Positions 1-10,079 of a stretch of 37,472 nucleotides of DNA are shown here, piece by piece; the stretch's first letter is position 1; each line of letters begins with the position of its first letter. A program made the translations under genes and the position numbers. The notes beneath the pieces are model-generated. The model made no database searches and was not told the origin of the DNA. It saw nothing but the letters and a program-made list of their open reading frames with translations. Where the stretch lies: the NCBI GenBank assembly GCA_017984035.1, contig JAGOAF010000007.1, forward strand, positions 1 to 37,472, written 5' to 3'. This DNA is from Flavobacterium sp. (GTDB lineage Bacteria; Bacteroidota; Bacteroidia; Flavobacteriales; Flavobacteriaceae).

Positions 1-3000
1 TCCATGCCAATGGAACTAAATTATATTCTGCCAGAGTAATTCCTTTTAAAGGTTCTTGGATAGAATTTTCTACCGATATCAATAGCGTTATGTATGCGTA
101 TATCGATAGAAAGAAAAAATTACCAGTTACGACTCTTTTTAGAGCAATTGGTTTTGAAAGAGATAAAGATATCCTTGAAATTTTTGACCTTGCTGAAGAA
201 ATTAAAGTTTCTAAAACAGGGCTTAAAAAATATATTGGTAGAAAATTAGCCGCTCGTGTATTGAATACATGGCACGAAGACTTCGTTGATGAAGATACTG
301 GTGAAGTGGTTTCTATCGAACGTAACGAGATCATCCTTGATAGAGATACTATTATCGACAAAGATAATGTAGAAGAAATCATCGAATCGAATGTTAAATC
401 TATTTTGTTACATAAAGAAGATGCTAATCAAGGTGATTATGCTATTATTCACAATACGTTACAAAAAGATCCAACAAACTCTGAAAAAGAAGCTGTTGAG
501 CATATCTACAGACAATTGCGTAACGCAGAACCGCCTGATGAAGAAACTGCTCGAGGCATTATCGATAAATTGTTCTTCTCTGACCAACGTTACAACTTAG
601 GTGAAGTAGGTCGTTATAGAATGAACAAAAAACTTGGTTTGGATATTCCAATGGAAAAGCAAGTGCTTACCAAAGAAGATATCATTACCATTGTTAAATA
701 TTTGATCGAATTGATCAACTCTAAAGCAGAGATTGATGATATTGATCACTTATCAAACCGTCGTGTTAGAACAGTTGGTGAACAATTGTCTCAACAATTC
801 GGTGTTGGTTTAGCTCGTATGGCTAGAACTATTAGAGAGCGAATGAACGTTAGAGATAACGAGGTGTTTACACCTATTGATTTGATTAATGCTAAAACAT
901 TATCATCAGTAATCAACTCTTTCTTTGGTACAAACCAATTGTCTCAATTTATGGATCAAACGAATCCATTAGCTGAGATTACACACAAAAGAAGATTATC
1001 TGCCCTAGGACCAGGTGGACTTTCAAGAGAAAGAGCTGGTTTTGAGGTGCGTGACGTTCACTATACTCACTACGGACGTTTATGTCCAATTGAAACTCCT
1101 GAGGGACCAAACATTGGTTTGATTTCATCTCTTGGGGTGTATGCTAAAGTGAATGGTATGGGATTCATTGAAACTCCGTACCGTAAAGTAACTAATGGTG
1201 TAGTTGATTTAGAGTCAACTCCTGTTTACTTGAGCGCTGAAGAAGAAGAAGGAATGATGATTGCGCAAGCTAACATTCAAATGGATAATTCAGGAAAAAT
1301 TACTGCCGATAACGTAATTGCACGTCAAGAAGGTGATTTCCCTGTAATTGAACCAACTAATGTTCATTATACTGACGTTGCTCCTAACCAAATTGCATCG
1401 ATTTCAGCTTCATTGATTCCATTCTTGGAACATGATGATGCGAACCGTGCGTTGATGGGATCCAACATGATGCGTCAAGCAGTACCATTGATTCGCCCAG
1501 AAGCTCCAATTGTAGGAACTGGTTTAGAGCGTCAAGTGGCTTCGGATTCTAGAGTATTAATTAATGCTGAAGGACACGGAACAATTGAATACGTTGATGC
1601 GAATATCATTACTATTAAATACGATCGTTCTGAAGAAGAAAGAATGGTAAGTTTTGATACGGATGAGAAAACATACAACTTAATTAAATTTAGAAAAACC
1701 AACCAAGGAACAAGTATCAACTTGAAACCTATCGTAAGAAAAGGGGATAGAGTAGTTCCAGGTCAAGTTTTATCTGAAGGATATGCTACTCAAAATGGAG
1801 AGTTGGCTTTGGGTAGAAACCTAAAAGTAGCCTTCATGCCTTGGAAAGGGTACAACTTTGAGGATGCGATTGTAATTTCTGAGAAAGTAGTTCGTGACGA
1901 TATCTTTACCTCTATTCACGTGGATGATTATTCATTAGAAGTAAGAGACACTAAATTAGGTAACGAAGAGTTAACGAATGATATTCCTAACGTTTCTGAA
2001 GAAGCTACTAAAGACTTGGACGAAAACGGTATGATTAGAATTGGAGCCGAGGTAAAACCTGGTGACATTTTGATCGGAAAAATTACACCAAAAGGAGAAT
2101 CAGATCCTACTCCAGAAGAGAAATTGCTTCGTGCGATCTTCGGGGATAAAGCAGGTGATGTGAAAGATGCGTCATTAAAAGCATCTCCATCTTTACACGG
2201 TGTGGTTTTAGATAAAAAATTATTCGCAAGAGCGGTAAAAGATAAACGTAAGAGAACACAAGATAAAGATGCTTTAACAGCACTTGAATTGGAATTCGAA
2301 ACTAAATTTGTAGAATTAAAAGACAAATTAGTAGAGAAATTGTTCGTAATCGTAAACGGTAAAACATCGCAAGGTGTTATGAACGATTTGGGTGAAGAAG
2401 TATTGCCAAAAGGTAAAAAATACACTCAAAAAATGTTGTATGCTGTTGAAGATTTTGCTCACTTAAGTAAAGGTCAATGGGTAGCTGATGAGGCTACTAA
2501 TAAAATGGTGAATGATTTAATTCATAACTATAAAATTAAATTGAACGACCTACAAGGAGCATTACGTAGAGAAAAATTCACGATTACTGTTGGAGATGAA
2601 TTGCCAGCTGGAATCTTGAAATTAGCGAAAGTATATATCGCTAAAAAACGTAAGTTGAAAGTAGGGGATAAAATGGCGGGTCGTCACGGTAACAAAGGTA
2701 TTGTTGCTCGTATCGTACGTCATGAAGATATGCCTTTCTTGGAAGACGGAACACCGGTAGATATCGTATTGAATCCACTTGGGGTACCATCTCGTATGAA
2801 CATTGGTCAGATCTATGAAACTGTTTTAGGATGGGCTGGAATGAACTTGGGTAGAAAATTTGCTACACCAATTTTTGATGGTGCTTCTTTAGACGAAATC
2901 AATGCCTTGACAGATGAAGCAGGTGTACCACGTTTTGGACATACACATCTTTATGATGGAGGTACTGGAGAACGTTTCCACCAAGCTGCAACTGTGGGTG

Positions 3001-3341
3001 TTATCTATATGTTGAAATTAGGACACATGGTAGATGATAAAATGCACGCACGTTCTATCGGACCATACTCGTTGATTACACAACAACCATTGGGTGGTAA
3101 AGCTCAATTTGGAGGTCAGCGTTTTGGAGAGATGGAGGTTTGGGCTCTTGAAGCCTATGGTGCATCTAGTACATTAAGAGAAATCTTGACTGTTAAATCT
3201 GATGATGTAATTGGTAGAGCTAAATCTTACGAGGCAATCGTTAAAGGTGAGTCTATGCCAGAACCAGGATTGCCAGAATCATTCAATGTATTAATGCATG
3301 AATTGAAAGGTCTTGGTTTAGATATCAGATTGGAAGAATAA
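1..3341 (+). CDS. rpoB: DNA-directed RNA polymerase subunit beta (5'-truncated by window edge)
   Basis: This is the catalytic beta subunit of RNA polymerase. The reading frame is open from the window edge (first full codon at base 3) to the TAA at 3339-3341, so the Met at base 90 is internal and the N-terminal part lies outside the window. About 1,112 codons are visible; full-length Bacteroidota RpoB is about 1,270 residues. Landmarks seen: the rifampicin-pocket stretch near bases 920-1130 ([35 protein letters not shown]) with the common resistance positions in their wild-type Asp, His and Ser states; [14 protein letters not shown] with the active-site lysines near 2660-2700; and the C-terminal [20 protein letters not shown]. 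rpoC follows on the same strand after a 267-bp gap with strong hairpins. The identification is certain. Confidence 0.98.
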   Translation, partial: HANGTKLYSARVIPFKGSWIEFSTDINSVMYAYIDRKKKLPVTTLFRAIGFERDKDILEIFDLAEEIKVSKTGLKKYIGRKLAARVLNTWHEDFVDEDTGEVVSIERNEIILDRDTIIDKDNVEEIIESNVKSILLHKEDANQGDYAIIHNTLQKDPTNSEKEAVEHIYRQLRNAEPPDEETARGIIDKLFFSDQRYNLGEVGRYRMNKKLGLDIPMEKQVLTKEDIITIVKYLIELINSKAEIDDIDHLSNRRVRTVGEQLSQQFGVGLARMARTIRERMNVRDNEVFTPIDLINAKTLSSVINSFFGTNQLSQFMDQTNPLAEITHKRRLSALGPGGLSRERAGFEVRDVHYTHYGRLCPIETPEGPNIGLISSLGVYAKVNGMGFIETPYRKVTNGVVDLESTPVYLSAEEEEGMMIAQANIQMDNSGKITADNVIARQEGDFPVIEPTNVHYTDVAPNQIASISASLIPFLEHDDANRALMGSNMMRQAVPLIRPEAPIVGTGLERQVASDSRVLINAEGHGTIEYVDANIITIKYDRSEEERMVSFDTDEKTYNLIKFRKTNQGTSINLKPIVRKGDRVVPGQVLSEGYATQNGELALGRNLKVAFMPWKGYNFEDAIVISEKVVRDDIFTSIHVDDYSLEVRDTKLGNEELTNDIPNVSEEATKDLDENGMIRIGAEVKPGDILIGKITPKGESDPTPEEKLLRAIFGDKAGDVKDASLKASPSLHGVVLDKKLFARAVKDKRKRTQDKDALTALELEFETKFVELKDKLVEKLFVIVNGKTSQGVMNDLGEEVLPKGKKYTQKMLYAVEDFAHLSKGQWVADEATNKMVNDLIHNYKIKLNDLQGALRREKFTITVGDELPAGILKLAKVYIAKKRKLKVGDKMAGRHGNKGIVARIVRHEDMPFLEDGTPVDIVLNPLGVPSRMNIGQIYETVLGWAGMNLGRKFATPIFDGASLDEINALTDEAGVPRFGHTHLYDGGTGERFHQAATVGVIYMLKLGHMVDDKMHARSIGPYSLITQQPLGGKAQFGGQRFGEMEVWALEAYGASSTLREILTVKSDDVIGRAKSYEAIVKGESMPEPGLPESFNVLMHELKGLGLDIRLEE

Positions 3342-3352
3342 AAAAGAATGCT

Positions 3353-3385
3353 GTATTCAGTTCCAATTTTGTTGGAACTGAATAC
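3353..3385 (+). terminator. 14-bp perfect hairpin just after rpoB, attenuator or processing site candidate
   Basis: The arm GTATTCAGTTCCAA (3353-3366) pairs perfectly with TTGGAACTGAATAC (3372-3385) around a TTTTG loop. It starts 12 bases after the rpoB stop codon. The tract after it is T-rich but interrupted (TTATTTATAA), so it is not a textbook terminator. It may be a partial terminator, an RNase processing site or a 3'-end stabiliser between rpoB and rpoC. Confidence 0.6.
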
Positions 3386-3467
3386 TTATTTATAATAAGT
3401 TTTTAAAGATTTATACCCGTAAACCGTTCCGATTTTTTATTGAAACCTTTTGGTTTTTATAACTAGC

Positions 3468-3488
3468 ACTTCAAATAGAGTTTGAAGT
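3468..3488 (+). repeat. Inverted repeat in the rpoB-rpoC gap
   Basis: ACTTCAAA (3468-3475) pairs perfectly with TTTGAAGT (3481-3488) around a five-base loop. A smaller hairpin, AAACC/GGTTT with a T-rich tail, lies just upstream at 3443-3456. With the hairpin at 3353-3385 they make three stem-loops in a row in a gap without a credible ORF. Function unknown. Confidence 0.5.
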
Positions 3489-3608
3489 TTAGAGAAGTAA
3501 TTCGAGGTATTAGCTGAATGGTTTGTTTTGAATATTGTAATTATTATTCGGAACAAGTCATAAATCTAAATCAATTTTTTAATTGCAAATAAATCAATAG
3601 TAAAAACT

Positions 3609-6600
3609 ATGATGAATAATAGAAATAATAAAGATAAGAACCCAGTTAAAAGGTTCAATAAAATTTCGATCGGACTTGCTTCTCCTGAATCTATCTTAAA
3701 AGAATCAAGAGGTGAAGTATTAAAGCCTGAAACCATCAACTACAGAACGCACAAACCAGAGCGTGACGGACTTTTCTGCGAAAGAATTTTTGGACCTGTA
3801 AAGGATTTCGAATGTGCTTGTGGAAAATACAAAAGAATCCGTTACAAAGGAATTATTTGTGACCGTTGTGGTGTAGAAGTTACTGAGAAAAAAGTACGTA
3901 GAGATAGAGTTGGACACATCAACCTTGTTGTGCCAATTGCTCATATCTGGTATTTCCGTTCGCTTCCAAACAAAATTGGTTATATCCTTGGATTGCCATC
4001 TAAGAAATTAGATATGATTATTTACTACGAAAGATACGTAGTAATCCAGCCGGGTATTGCTCAGAATGCTGAAGGTGAGCCATTACAAAGATTAGATTTC
4101 TTGACAGAAGAAGAGTATTTGAATATTTTAGATACACTTCCAGCTGACAATCAATATTTAGACGATTTTGATCCAAATAAATTTGTTGCCAAAATGGGAG
4201 CAGAGTGTATTATGGATTTATTAGCACGTATCGACTTAGACGAGTTATCATACAGTTTACGTCACAGTGCTAATAATGAAACGTCTAAACAACGTAAAAC
4301 AGAAGCATTAAAAAGATTACAAGTTGTGGAATCTTTCCGTGAGTCTAACTTGAACCGTGAAAATCGTCCTGAGTGGATGATTATGAAAGTAGTTCCAGTT
4401 ATTCCACCAGAATTACGTCCGCTTGTGCCACTAGATGGAGGTCGTTTTGCTACTTCTGATTTGAATGATTTATACCGTCGTGTAATTATTCGTAACAACC
4501 GTTTGAAAAGATTAATGGAGATTAAAGCTCCTGAAGTAATCTTGAGAAACGAAAAACGTATGTTGCAAGAATCTGTAGATTCACTTTTCGATAACACTCG
4601 TAAAGCGTCTGCAGTGAAAACAGAATCAAACAGACCATTAAAATCATTATCGGATTCATTGAAAGGTAAGCAAGGACGTTTCCGTCAAAACTTACTTGGA
4701 AAACGTGTGGATTATTCTGCTCGTTCGGTAATTGTTGTTGGACCTGAATTGAAATTATTCGAATGTGGTATCCCAAAAGATATGGCATCTGAATTATACA
4801 AACCTTTTGTAATCCGTAAATTGATTGAAAGAGGTATTGTAAAAACGGTTAAATCAGCTAAAAAAATAATTGACAAAAAAGAGCCTGTAGTTTGGGACAT
4901 CCTTGAAAATGTAATTAAAGGACACCCAGTATTACTGAATCGTGCTCCTACTTTGCACCGTCTAGGTATCCAAGCGTTTCAGCCCAAATTAATTGAAGGA
5001 AAAGCGATCCAATTGCACCCTTTAGTGTGTACGGCGTTCAACGCGGATTTTGATGGTGACCAGATGGCAGTTCACTTGCCATTAGGCCCAGAAGCAATTT
5101 TGGAAGCACAATTATTAATGTTGGCTTCTCACAATATTTTGAACCCTGCCAATGGAGCGCCTATCACGGTACCTTCTCAGGACATGGTTTTGGGTCTGTA
5201 CTACATGACCAAAGAGCGTTTGTCAACTCCTGAGCATAAAATTTTAGGTCAAGATTTGACTTTCTATTCTGCTGAAGAGGTAAATATTGCATTAAACGAA
5301 GGACAATTAGAATTGAATGCTCGTGTGAAAATTAGAGCAAAAGATTTTAACGAAAATGGAGAGTTGGTTTACAAAATAATCCAAACTACTGCAGGTCGTG
5401 TCTTGTTTAATGAAGTAGTTCCTGAAGCTGCTGGATATATCAATGATGTATTAACTAAGAAAAACTTAAGAGATATTATCGGTCACATTTTAAGTGTTAC
5501 TGATGTACCTACTACAGCTGCTTTCTTAGATAATATGAAAGATATGGGTTATAAATTTGCCTTCAAAGGTGGATTGTCATTCTCATTAGGTGATATTAGA
5601 ATTCCAGAGCAAAAAACTAAATTAATTGCAGATGCTAGAGAGCAAGTTGAAGGTATTTCTGCTAACTATAACATGGGTCTTATCACTAATAACGAACGTT
5701 ACAACCAAGTTATTGATGTGTGGACTTCAACCAATGCTCAGTTGACAGAAGCAGCAATGAAAAACATTAGAGAAGACCAACAAGGTTTCAACTCAGTGTA
5801 CATGATGCTTGATTCTGGAGCAAGGGGATCTAAAGAACAAATTCGTCAGTTAACTGGTATGCGTGGTTTGATGGCTAAGCCTAAAAAATCGACTGCTGGT
5901 GGTGGTGAAATTATTGAAAATCCGATTTTATCTAACTTTAAAGAAGGTCTTTCGATCCTTGAGTACTTTATCTCTACTCACGGTGCTCGTAAAGGACTTG
6001 CGGATACGGCTCTTAAAACTGCGGATGCAGGATACTTGACTAGAAGATTACATGACGTTTCTCAAGACGTTATTGTAAATATCGAAGATTGTGGTACATT
6101 AAGAGGTGTGGAAGTTTCAGCTTTAAAGAAAAACGAAGAAATCGTAGAATCTTTAGGAGAAAGAATCCTTGGACGTGTTGCATTACAAGATGTAATCAAT
6201 CCTTTGACAAACGAAGTTTTAGTGGCATCTGGACAACAAATTACAGAAGCAATTGTAAAAGCTATCGACGCTTCGCCAATTGAAAAAGTAGAAGTTCGTT
6301 CTCCATTAACTTGTGAGGCATTAAAAGGAATCTGTGCTAAATGTTACGGTAGAAACTTAGCTACTGGAAAAATGACTCAAAGAGGTGAGGCAGTGGGTGT
6401 TATAGCTGCGCAATCTATTGGAGAGCCTGGAACACAGTTGACACTTCGTACATTCCACGTTGGTGGGGTTGCAGGAGGTATTTCTGAAGAATCAAGCATT
6501 GTTGCTCGTTTCCCAGGAAAATTAGAAATCGAAGATTTAAAAACAGTTAAAGGAGAAGATAGCGAAGGAAACGCTGTGGATATTGTTGTTTCTCGTTCTA

Positions 6601-7916
6601 CTGAATTGAAATTAATCGATGAAAAAACAGGTATTTTATTAAGTACAAATAACATCCCTTACGGTTCTAGTATTTTTGTAAAAGACGGACAGTCAGTTGC
6701 AAAAGGAGAAGTAATCTGTAAATGGGATCCATATAATGGAGTTATTGTTTCTGAGTTTACTGGTAAAATTGCTTACGAAGATTTAGAGCAAGGACAATCG
6801 TTCATGGTTGAAATCGATGAGCAAACTGGTTTCCAAGAAAAAGTAATTTCGGAAGCAAGAAACAAAAAATTAATTCCAACTTTATTGGTTTACGGTAAAG
6901 ACAATGAATTAATTCGTTCGTATAACTTACCAGTGGGTGCCCACTTGATGGTTGACAATGGTGAAAAAATTAAAGCAGGTAAAGTATTGGTGAAAATTCC
7001 ACGTCGTTCTTCTAAATCAGGAGATATCACGGGAGGTTTACCAAGAATTACAGAGTTGTTAGAAGCTCGTAATCCTTCAAACCCAGCAGTAGTTTCAGAA
7101 ATCGACGGTGTTGTTTCTTTTGGAAAAATCAAACGTGGTAATCGCGAAATCATCATCGAATCTAAATTTGGTGAAGTGAAGAAATACTTAGTGAAATTAT
7201 CTAGTCAAATCTTGGTTCAAGAAAATGACTTCGTAAGAGCGGGTGTTCCTTTGTCTGATGGTGCTATTACTCCAGACGATATCTTAAGAATTCAAGGTCC
7301 AGCTGCTGTTCAACAGTACTTGGTGAATGAAATTCAAGAGGTTTACCGTTTACAAGGGGTAAAAATCAATGACAAACACTTCGAGGTTGTGATTCGTCAA
7401 ATGATGCGTAAAGTAAGAGTTCAAGATCCAGGTGATACCTTGTTCTTAGAAGATCAATTGATTCACACTAAAGATTTCATCTTAGAAAACGATAAGTTGT
7501 ACGGAATGAAAGTGGTAGAAGATGCAGGTGATTCGGATTCATTGAAACCAGGTCAAATCATTACGCCTCGTCAATTACGTGATGAAAATTCATTGTTGAA
7601 ACGTACGGATAAAAACTTAGTTGTGGCTCGTGATGTTATTACAGCAACTGCTACTCCAGTACTTCAAGGTATTACGAGAGCATCTCTTCAAACGAAATCA
7701 TTTATTTCTGCAGCCTCTTTCCAAGAGACTACTAAAGTATTAAACGAAGCTGCTGTAGCAGGAAAAGTGGATTACTTAGAAGGCTTGAAAGAGAATGTTA
7801 TTGTAGGTCACAGAATTCCTGCTGGTACAGGTATGAGAGAATACGATCACACGATTGTAGGATCTAAAGATGACTATAATGAAATGATGGCTAACAAAGA
7901 AGAGTATATTTATTAA
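3609..7916 (+). CDS. rpoC: DNA-directed RNA polymerase subunit beta'
   Basis: This is the beta' subunit, which holds the catalytic magnesium and forms the clamp of RNA polymerase. It is complete at 1,435 residues, normal for Bacteroidota. Visible landmarks: the N-terminal zinc ribbon with Cys69, Cys71, Cys84 and Cys87; the [17 protein letters not shown] stretch; the catalytic [12 protein letters not shown] with Asp480, Asp482 and Asp484; the second zinc site around [13 protein letters not shown]; and the trigger-loop region [16 protein letters not shown]. Two Met codons open the gene (MM), and I use the first. No Shine-Dalgarno motif is evident. It sits 267 bp after rpoB and is closed by a strong hairpin terminator at 7932-7964, so it should be the last gene of the rpoB transcript unless a promoter in the gap drives it separately. 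Confidence 0.98.
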   Translation: MMNNRNNKDKNPVKRFNKISIGLASPESILKESRGEVLKPETINYRTHKPERDGLFCERIFGPVKDFECACGKYKRIRYKGIICDRCGVEVTEKKVRRDRVGHINLVVPIAHIWYFRSLPNKIGYILGLPSKKLDMIIYYERYVVIQPGIAQNAEGEPLQRLDFLTEEEYLNILDTLPADNQYLDDFDPNKFVAKMGAECIMDLLARIDLDELSYSLRHSANNETSKQRKTEALKRLQVVESFRESNLNRENRPEWMIMKVVPVIPPELRPLVPLDGGRFATSDLNDLYRRVIIRNNRLKRLMEIKAPEVILRNEKRMLQESVDSLFDNTRKASAVKTESNRPLKSLSDSLKGKQGRFRQNLLGKRVDYSARSVIVVGPELKLFECGIPKDMASELYKPFVIRKLIERGIVKTVKSAKKIIDKKEPVVWDILENVIKGHPVLLNRAPTLHRLGIQAFQPKLIEGKAIQLHPLVCTAFNADFDGDQMAVHLPLGPEAILEAQLLMLASHNILNPANGAPITVPSQDMVLGLYYMTKERLSTPEHKILGQDLTFYSAEEVNIALNEGQLELNARVKIRAKDFNENGELVYKIIQTTAGRVLFNEVVPEAAGYINDVLTKKNLRDIIGHILSVTDVPTTAAFLDNMKDMGYKFAFKGGLSFSLGDIRIPEQKTKLIADAREQVEGISANYNMGLITNNERYNQVIDVWTSTNAQLTEAAMKNIREDQQGFNSVYMMLDSGARGSKEQIRQLTGMRGLMAKPKKSTAGGGEIIENPILSNFKEGLSILEYFISTHGARKGLADTALKTADAGYLTRRLHDVSQDVIVNIEDCGTLRGVEVSALKKNEEIVESLGERILGRVALQDVINPLTNEVLVASGQQITEAIVKAIDASPIEKVEVRSPLTCEALKGICAKCYGRNLATGKMTQRGEAVGVIAAQSIGEPGTQLTLRTFHVGGVAGGISEESSIVARFPGKLEIEDLKTVKGEDSEGNAVDIVVSRSTELKLIDEKTGILLSTNNIPYGSSIFVKDGQSVAKGEVICKWDPYNGVIVSEFTGKIAYEDLEQGQSFMVEIDEQTGFQEKVISEARNKKLIPTLLVYGKDNELIRSYNLPVGAHLMVDNGEKIKAGKVLVKIPRRSSKSGDITGGLPRITELLEARNPSNPAVVSEIDGVVSFGKIKRGNREIIIESKFGEVKKYLVKLSSQILVQENDFVRAGVPLSDGAITPDDILRIQGPAAVQQYLVNEIQEVYRLQGVKINDKHFEVVIRQMMRKVRVQDPGDTLFLEDQLIHTKDFILENDKLYGMKVVEDAGDSDSLKPGQIITPRQLRDENSLLKRTDKNLVVARDVITATATPVLQGITRASLQTKSFISAASFQETTKVLNEAAVAGKVDYLEGLKENVIVGHRIPAGTGMREYDHTIVGSKDDYNEMMANKEEYIY

Positions 7917-7931
7917 TTCAAATATAAAGTT

Positions 7932-7964
7932 TCAAAGTCTGTAGTAATACAGACTTTGATTTTT
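7932..7964 (+). terminator. Rho-independent terminator after rpoC
   Basis: TCAAAGTCTGTA (7932-7943) pairs perfectly with TACAGACTTTGA (7948-7959) around a GTAA tetraloop and is followed by TTTTTATT. It ends the rpoBC transcript 15 bases after the rpoC stop. The downstream DUF3467 gene starts only 16 bases later, so it needs readthrough or a start site very close by. Confidence 0.85.
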
Positions 7965-7980
7965 ATTAATCTTTTTTATT

Positions 7981-8283
7981 ATGACAGAGCAACAAGACCA
8001 AATCAATATTGAGTTGGATGAACAAACCGCTGAAGGGATTTATTCTAACTTGGCTATTATCAATCACTCTTCATCTGAATTTGTTTTAGATTTTGTAAGC
8101 ATTATGCCAGGCATTCCTAAAGCAAAAGTTAAATCAAGAATTGTTTTGACACCTCAGCATGCCAAGAGATTGTTTAAAGCCATTGGAGAAAATATTCATC
8201 GTTTTGAAGTTGCACATGGCGAAATTAAAGACACTGAACAAGCTCCAATTCCATTGAATTTTGGTCCTGCGGGACAAGCTTAA
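7981..8283 (+). CDS. DUF3467 family protein
   Basis: A 100-residue cytosolic protein with no signal peptide or membrane segment. The sequence (EGIYSNLAIINHSSSEF, DFVSIMPG, RIVLTPQHAKRLF, NFGP near the end) matches the DUF3467 family as I know it, a small conserved family of unknown function. From memory, members are often found next to RNA polymerase genes in Bacteroidota; that is family knowledge, not something the window proves. The gene lies 64 bp after rpoC, behind a strong terminator, and has its own terminator at 8291-8314. Readthrough from rpoBC or a promoter hidden in the short gap would be needed to express it. Function is not assigned. Confidence 0.85.
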   Translation: MTEQQDQINIELDEQTAEGIYSNLAIINHSSSEFVLDFVSIMPGIPKAKVKSRIVLTPQHAKRLFKAIGENIHRFEVAHGEIKDTEQAPIPLNFGPAGQA

Positions 8284-8290
8284 TATGTAG

Positions 8291-8316
8291 AAGGCTCCAG
8301 AAATGGAGCCTTTTTT
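8291..8316 (+). terminator. Rho-independent terminator after the DUF3467 gene
   Basis: AAGGCTCC (8291-8298) pairs with GGAGCCTT (8305-8312) around AGAAAT and runs into a T tract on the plus strand. The T tract overlaps the stop codon of the convergent Lrp gene at 8315. On the minus strand no T tract follows, so it looks directional. Confidence 0.85.
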
Positions 8317-8770
8317 ATTGGAGTTTATGTGCTACTTCATTTTTTATTTCTTCTAAAACAAAGGTGCTCTGTACATTGGATATTCCAGCAATTACAGATA
8401 ATTTTTCTACCGCAAATTGTTGGTATTCATTCATGTCTTTTACAGCAATTTTTAATAAAAAATCATAGTTGCCAGACACATGATAACAACCCATTACTTC
8501 ATGTAGTTTTGCAATTTGCTTTTTGAAATTATCAATCACTTCCTTGGAATGAATCGATAAGGTTACTTGACAAAACACCTGGATGGATTTTCCAATTTTC
8601 ACCTCGTCTAAAAGAGCCACATATTTTTTGATGTAGCCCAATTGTTCTAGTTTCTTTATTCTTGCAAAGGTAGGTGAGACTGATAAACCCGATTTTTCTG
8701 CAATTATTTTGATGTTGGCTTTAGCATCGTTTTGTAAAACCATCAGAATTCGTTTGTCAATAGCATCCAT
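8315..8770 (-). CDS. Lrp/AsnC family transcriptional regulator, divergent from the decarboxylase
   Basis: A 151-residue leucine-responsive-type regulator. The N-terminal winged helix-turn-helix opens MDAIDKRILMVLQNDAKANI and continues through SGLSVSPTFARIKKLEQLGYI. The C-terminal RAM/AsnC domain (about residues 65-150) carries the family pattern VMGCYHVSGNYDFLLKI. Length is normal for the family. It is divergent from the PLP-dependent decarboxylase at 8919, with a 148-bp shared region that contains an inverted repeat (8821-8854). Lrp-type genes commonly regulate the adjacent amino-acid gene and themselves, so control of the decarboxylase in response to its substrate is a reasonable inference, but the effector cannot be read from sequence. 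Confidence 0.93.
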   Translation of the reverse strand: MDAIDKRILMVLQNDAKANIKIIAEKSGLSVSPTFARIKKLEQLGYIKKYVALLDEVKIGKSIQVFCQVTLSIHSKEVIDNFKKQIAKLHEVMGCYHVSGNYDFLLKIAVKDMNEYQQFAVEKLSVIAGISNVQSTFVLEEIKNEVAHKLQ

Positions 8771-8820
8771 TTTAAAATATTTTTATTGTTTTGTTAATTT
8801 GTATGGAGTGTTTCAATGTA

Positions 8821-8854
8821 TATATTCTGCTAAATTATATAATATTAGAATATA
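8821..8854. promoter_or_regulatory. Inverted repeat in the Lrp-decarboxylase divergent region, operator candidate
   Basis: TATATTCT (8821-8828) and AGAATATA (8847-8854) are perfect inverted arms separated by 18 AT-rich bases. The site lies 51 bp from the Lrp start and 64 bp from the decarboxylase start. Position and symmetry suit an Lrp-family dimer or octamer site, but it does not match the E. coli Lrp consensus, and in such AT-rich DNA the repeat could be chance. Confidence 0.4.
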
Positions 8855-8918
8855 AATATTGATTATTTGTGTTATTTAGAAAATTTTAAAAATAAATCTA
8901 CATTTACAAAAAAAAACA

Positions 8919-10079
8919 ATGGAATTACATTCAGCCTTTCTTAGCGATACTGACAAACAACGAATAGTAGCTTTAGATCAATTAATCGATATTTCTAATG
9001 AAAATTCTATTGGTTATCCTGTGTCAAAAGATTTTGATTTTTCGGAGATTATGCCGTTTTTAAAGTACCCAATAAATAATGTAGGCGATCCGTTTGAAAA
9101 TTCTATCAACAAAGTTAAAACGCACGAGCTAGAGCGTGAAGTAGTTGGTTTTTTTGCCAAGTTGTTTAGAGCTGATCCAAATGATTATTGGGGTTATGTT
9201 ACCAATGGTGGGTCCGAAAGTAATTTGTATGGCTTGTATCTAGCTAGAGAGTTATATCCAAAAGGCATGGTGTATTATTCCGAATCTACCCATTATAGTA
9301 TTCGCAAGAACATTCATTTGTTAAACATTCCAAGTATAGTGATTCGTTCGCAAGAGAATGGAGAAATTGATTATACCGATTTAGAAAATACATTGCGAAT
9401 TAATAGAGACAAACCAGCTATTGTATTGGCTAATTATGGTACTACAATGAAAGAAGCCAAAGACGATGTGACTAGAATAAAAACCATTTTGAAAAGTTTA
9501 GCCATTCAAGATAGTTACATTCATTGTGATGCAGCACTTGCTGGAAGTTATGGTGCTTTTGTAGAACCAAGAGTGCCTTTTGATTTTAAAGACGGAGCTG
9601 ATAGCGTAGCTATTAGTGGTCACAAGTTTATTGGTTCGCCAATACCATCTGGAGTTATCATAACCAAAAAATCAAATCGAGATAGAATTGCTAAAGGAGT
9701 TTCGTATATCGGTTCGTTTGATACAACAATTACCGGTTCAAGAAATGGTCACAGTCCTCTTTTTTTATGGTATGCTTTAAAAAGAATGGGAGTGGATGGA
9801 TTGCGACAACGTTTCCAAAACAGTCTTGAGGTGGCTGCTTATTGCGAAAAGCGATTAAATGAAATTGGGATCCCAGCTTGGCGAAACCCCAATGCGATTA
9901 CGATTGTGTTCCCAAAAGTTCATGATTCCATCATTTCCAAATGGCAATTGGCCACACAAGAAACTATTTCTCATATTATTTGTATGCCCAATGTAACTAA
10001 AGAGCAAATTGATAATTTGATTTTAGACATTCAAAACTGTGAGGAAGTTGTTGAAAATGAATTCGAATTCAGTTTCTAG
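8919..10079 (+). CDS. hdc: PLP-dependent histidine decarboxylase (serine decarboxylase not excluded)
   Basis: A group II PLP-dependent decarboxylase, complete at 386 residues, in the range of bacterial PLP-type histidine decarboxylases (about 380). Landmarks: NDYWGYVTNGGSESNLYG (residues 88-105), His125 in STHYS (the PLP-stacking position), ANYGTTMKEAKDD (171-183), Asp204 in HCDAALAG, the Schiff-base Lys236 in SGHKFIGSPIPSG, and GSRNGHSPLFLWY. The AWRNPNAITIVFP segment resembles enterobacterial histidine decarboxylase, while the later KWQLATQETISHIICMP resembles plant serine decarboxylase, so the substrate is likely histidine (giving histamine) but serine (giving ethanolamine) is possible. 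No amine antiporter or siderophore genes adjoin it. An Lrp/AsnC regulator is divergent. Its stop codon abuts that of prfC with no gap. Confidence 0.85.
   Translation: MELHSAFLSDTDKQRIVALDQLIDISNENSIGYPVSKDFDFSEIMPFLKYPINNVGDPFENSINKVKTHELEREVVGFFAKLFRADPNDYWGYVTNGGSESNLYGLYLARELYPKGMVYYSESTHYSIRKNIHLLNIPSIVIRSQENGEIDYTDLENTLRINRDKPAIVLANYGTTMKEAKDDVTRIKTILKSLAIQDSYIHCDAALAGSYGAFVEPRVPFDFKDGADSVAISGHKFIGSPIPSGVIITKKSNRDRIAKGVSYIGSFDTTITGSRNGHSPLFLWYALKRMGVDGLRQRFQNSLEVAAYCEKRLNEIGIPAWRNPNAITIVFPKVHDSIISKWQLATQETISHIICMPNVTKEQIDNLILDIQNCEEVVENEFEFSF

Noticed and set aside
920..1130. Rifampicin-resistance mutation in rpoB
   Set aside because: The positions commonly changed in resistant strains carry the wild-type Asp, His and Ser.
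1928..2425. Minus-strand open frame of 165 codons inside rpoB
   Set aside because: It lies wholly antisense to conserved rpoB, is Ser/Asn/Phe-rich, and has no recognisable motif.
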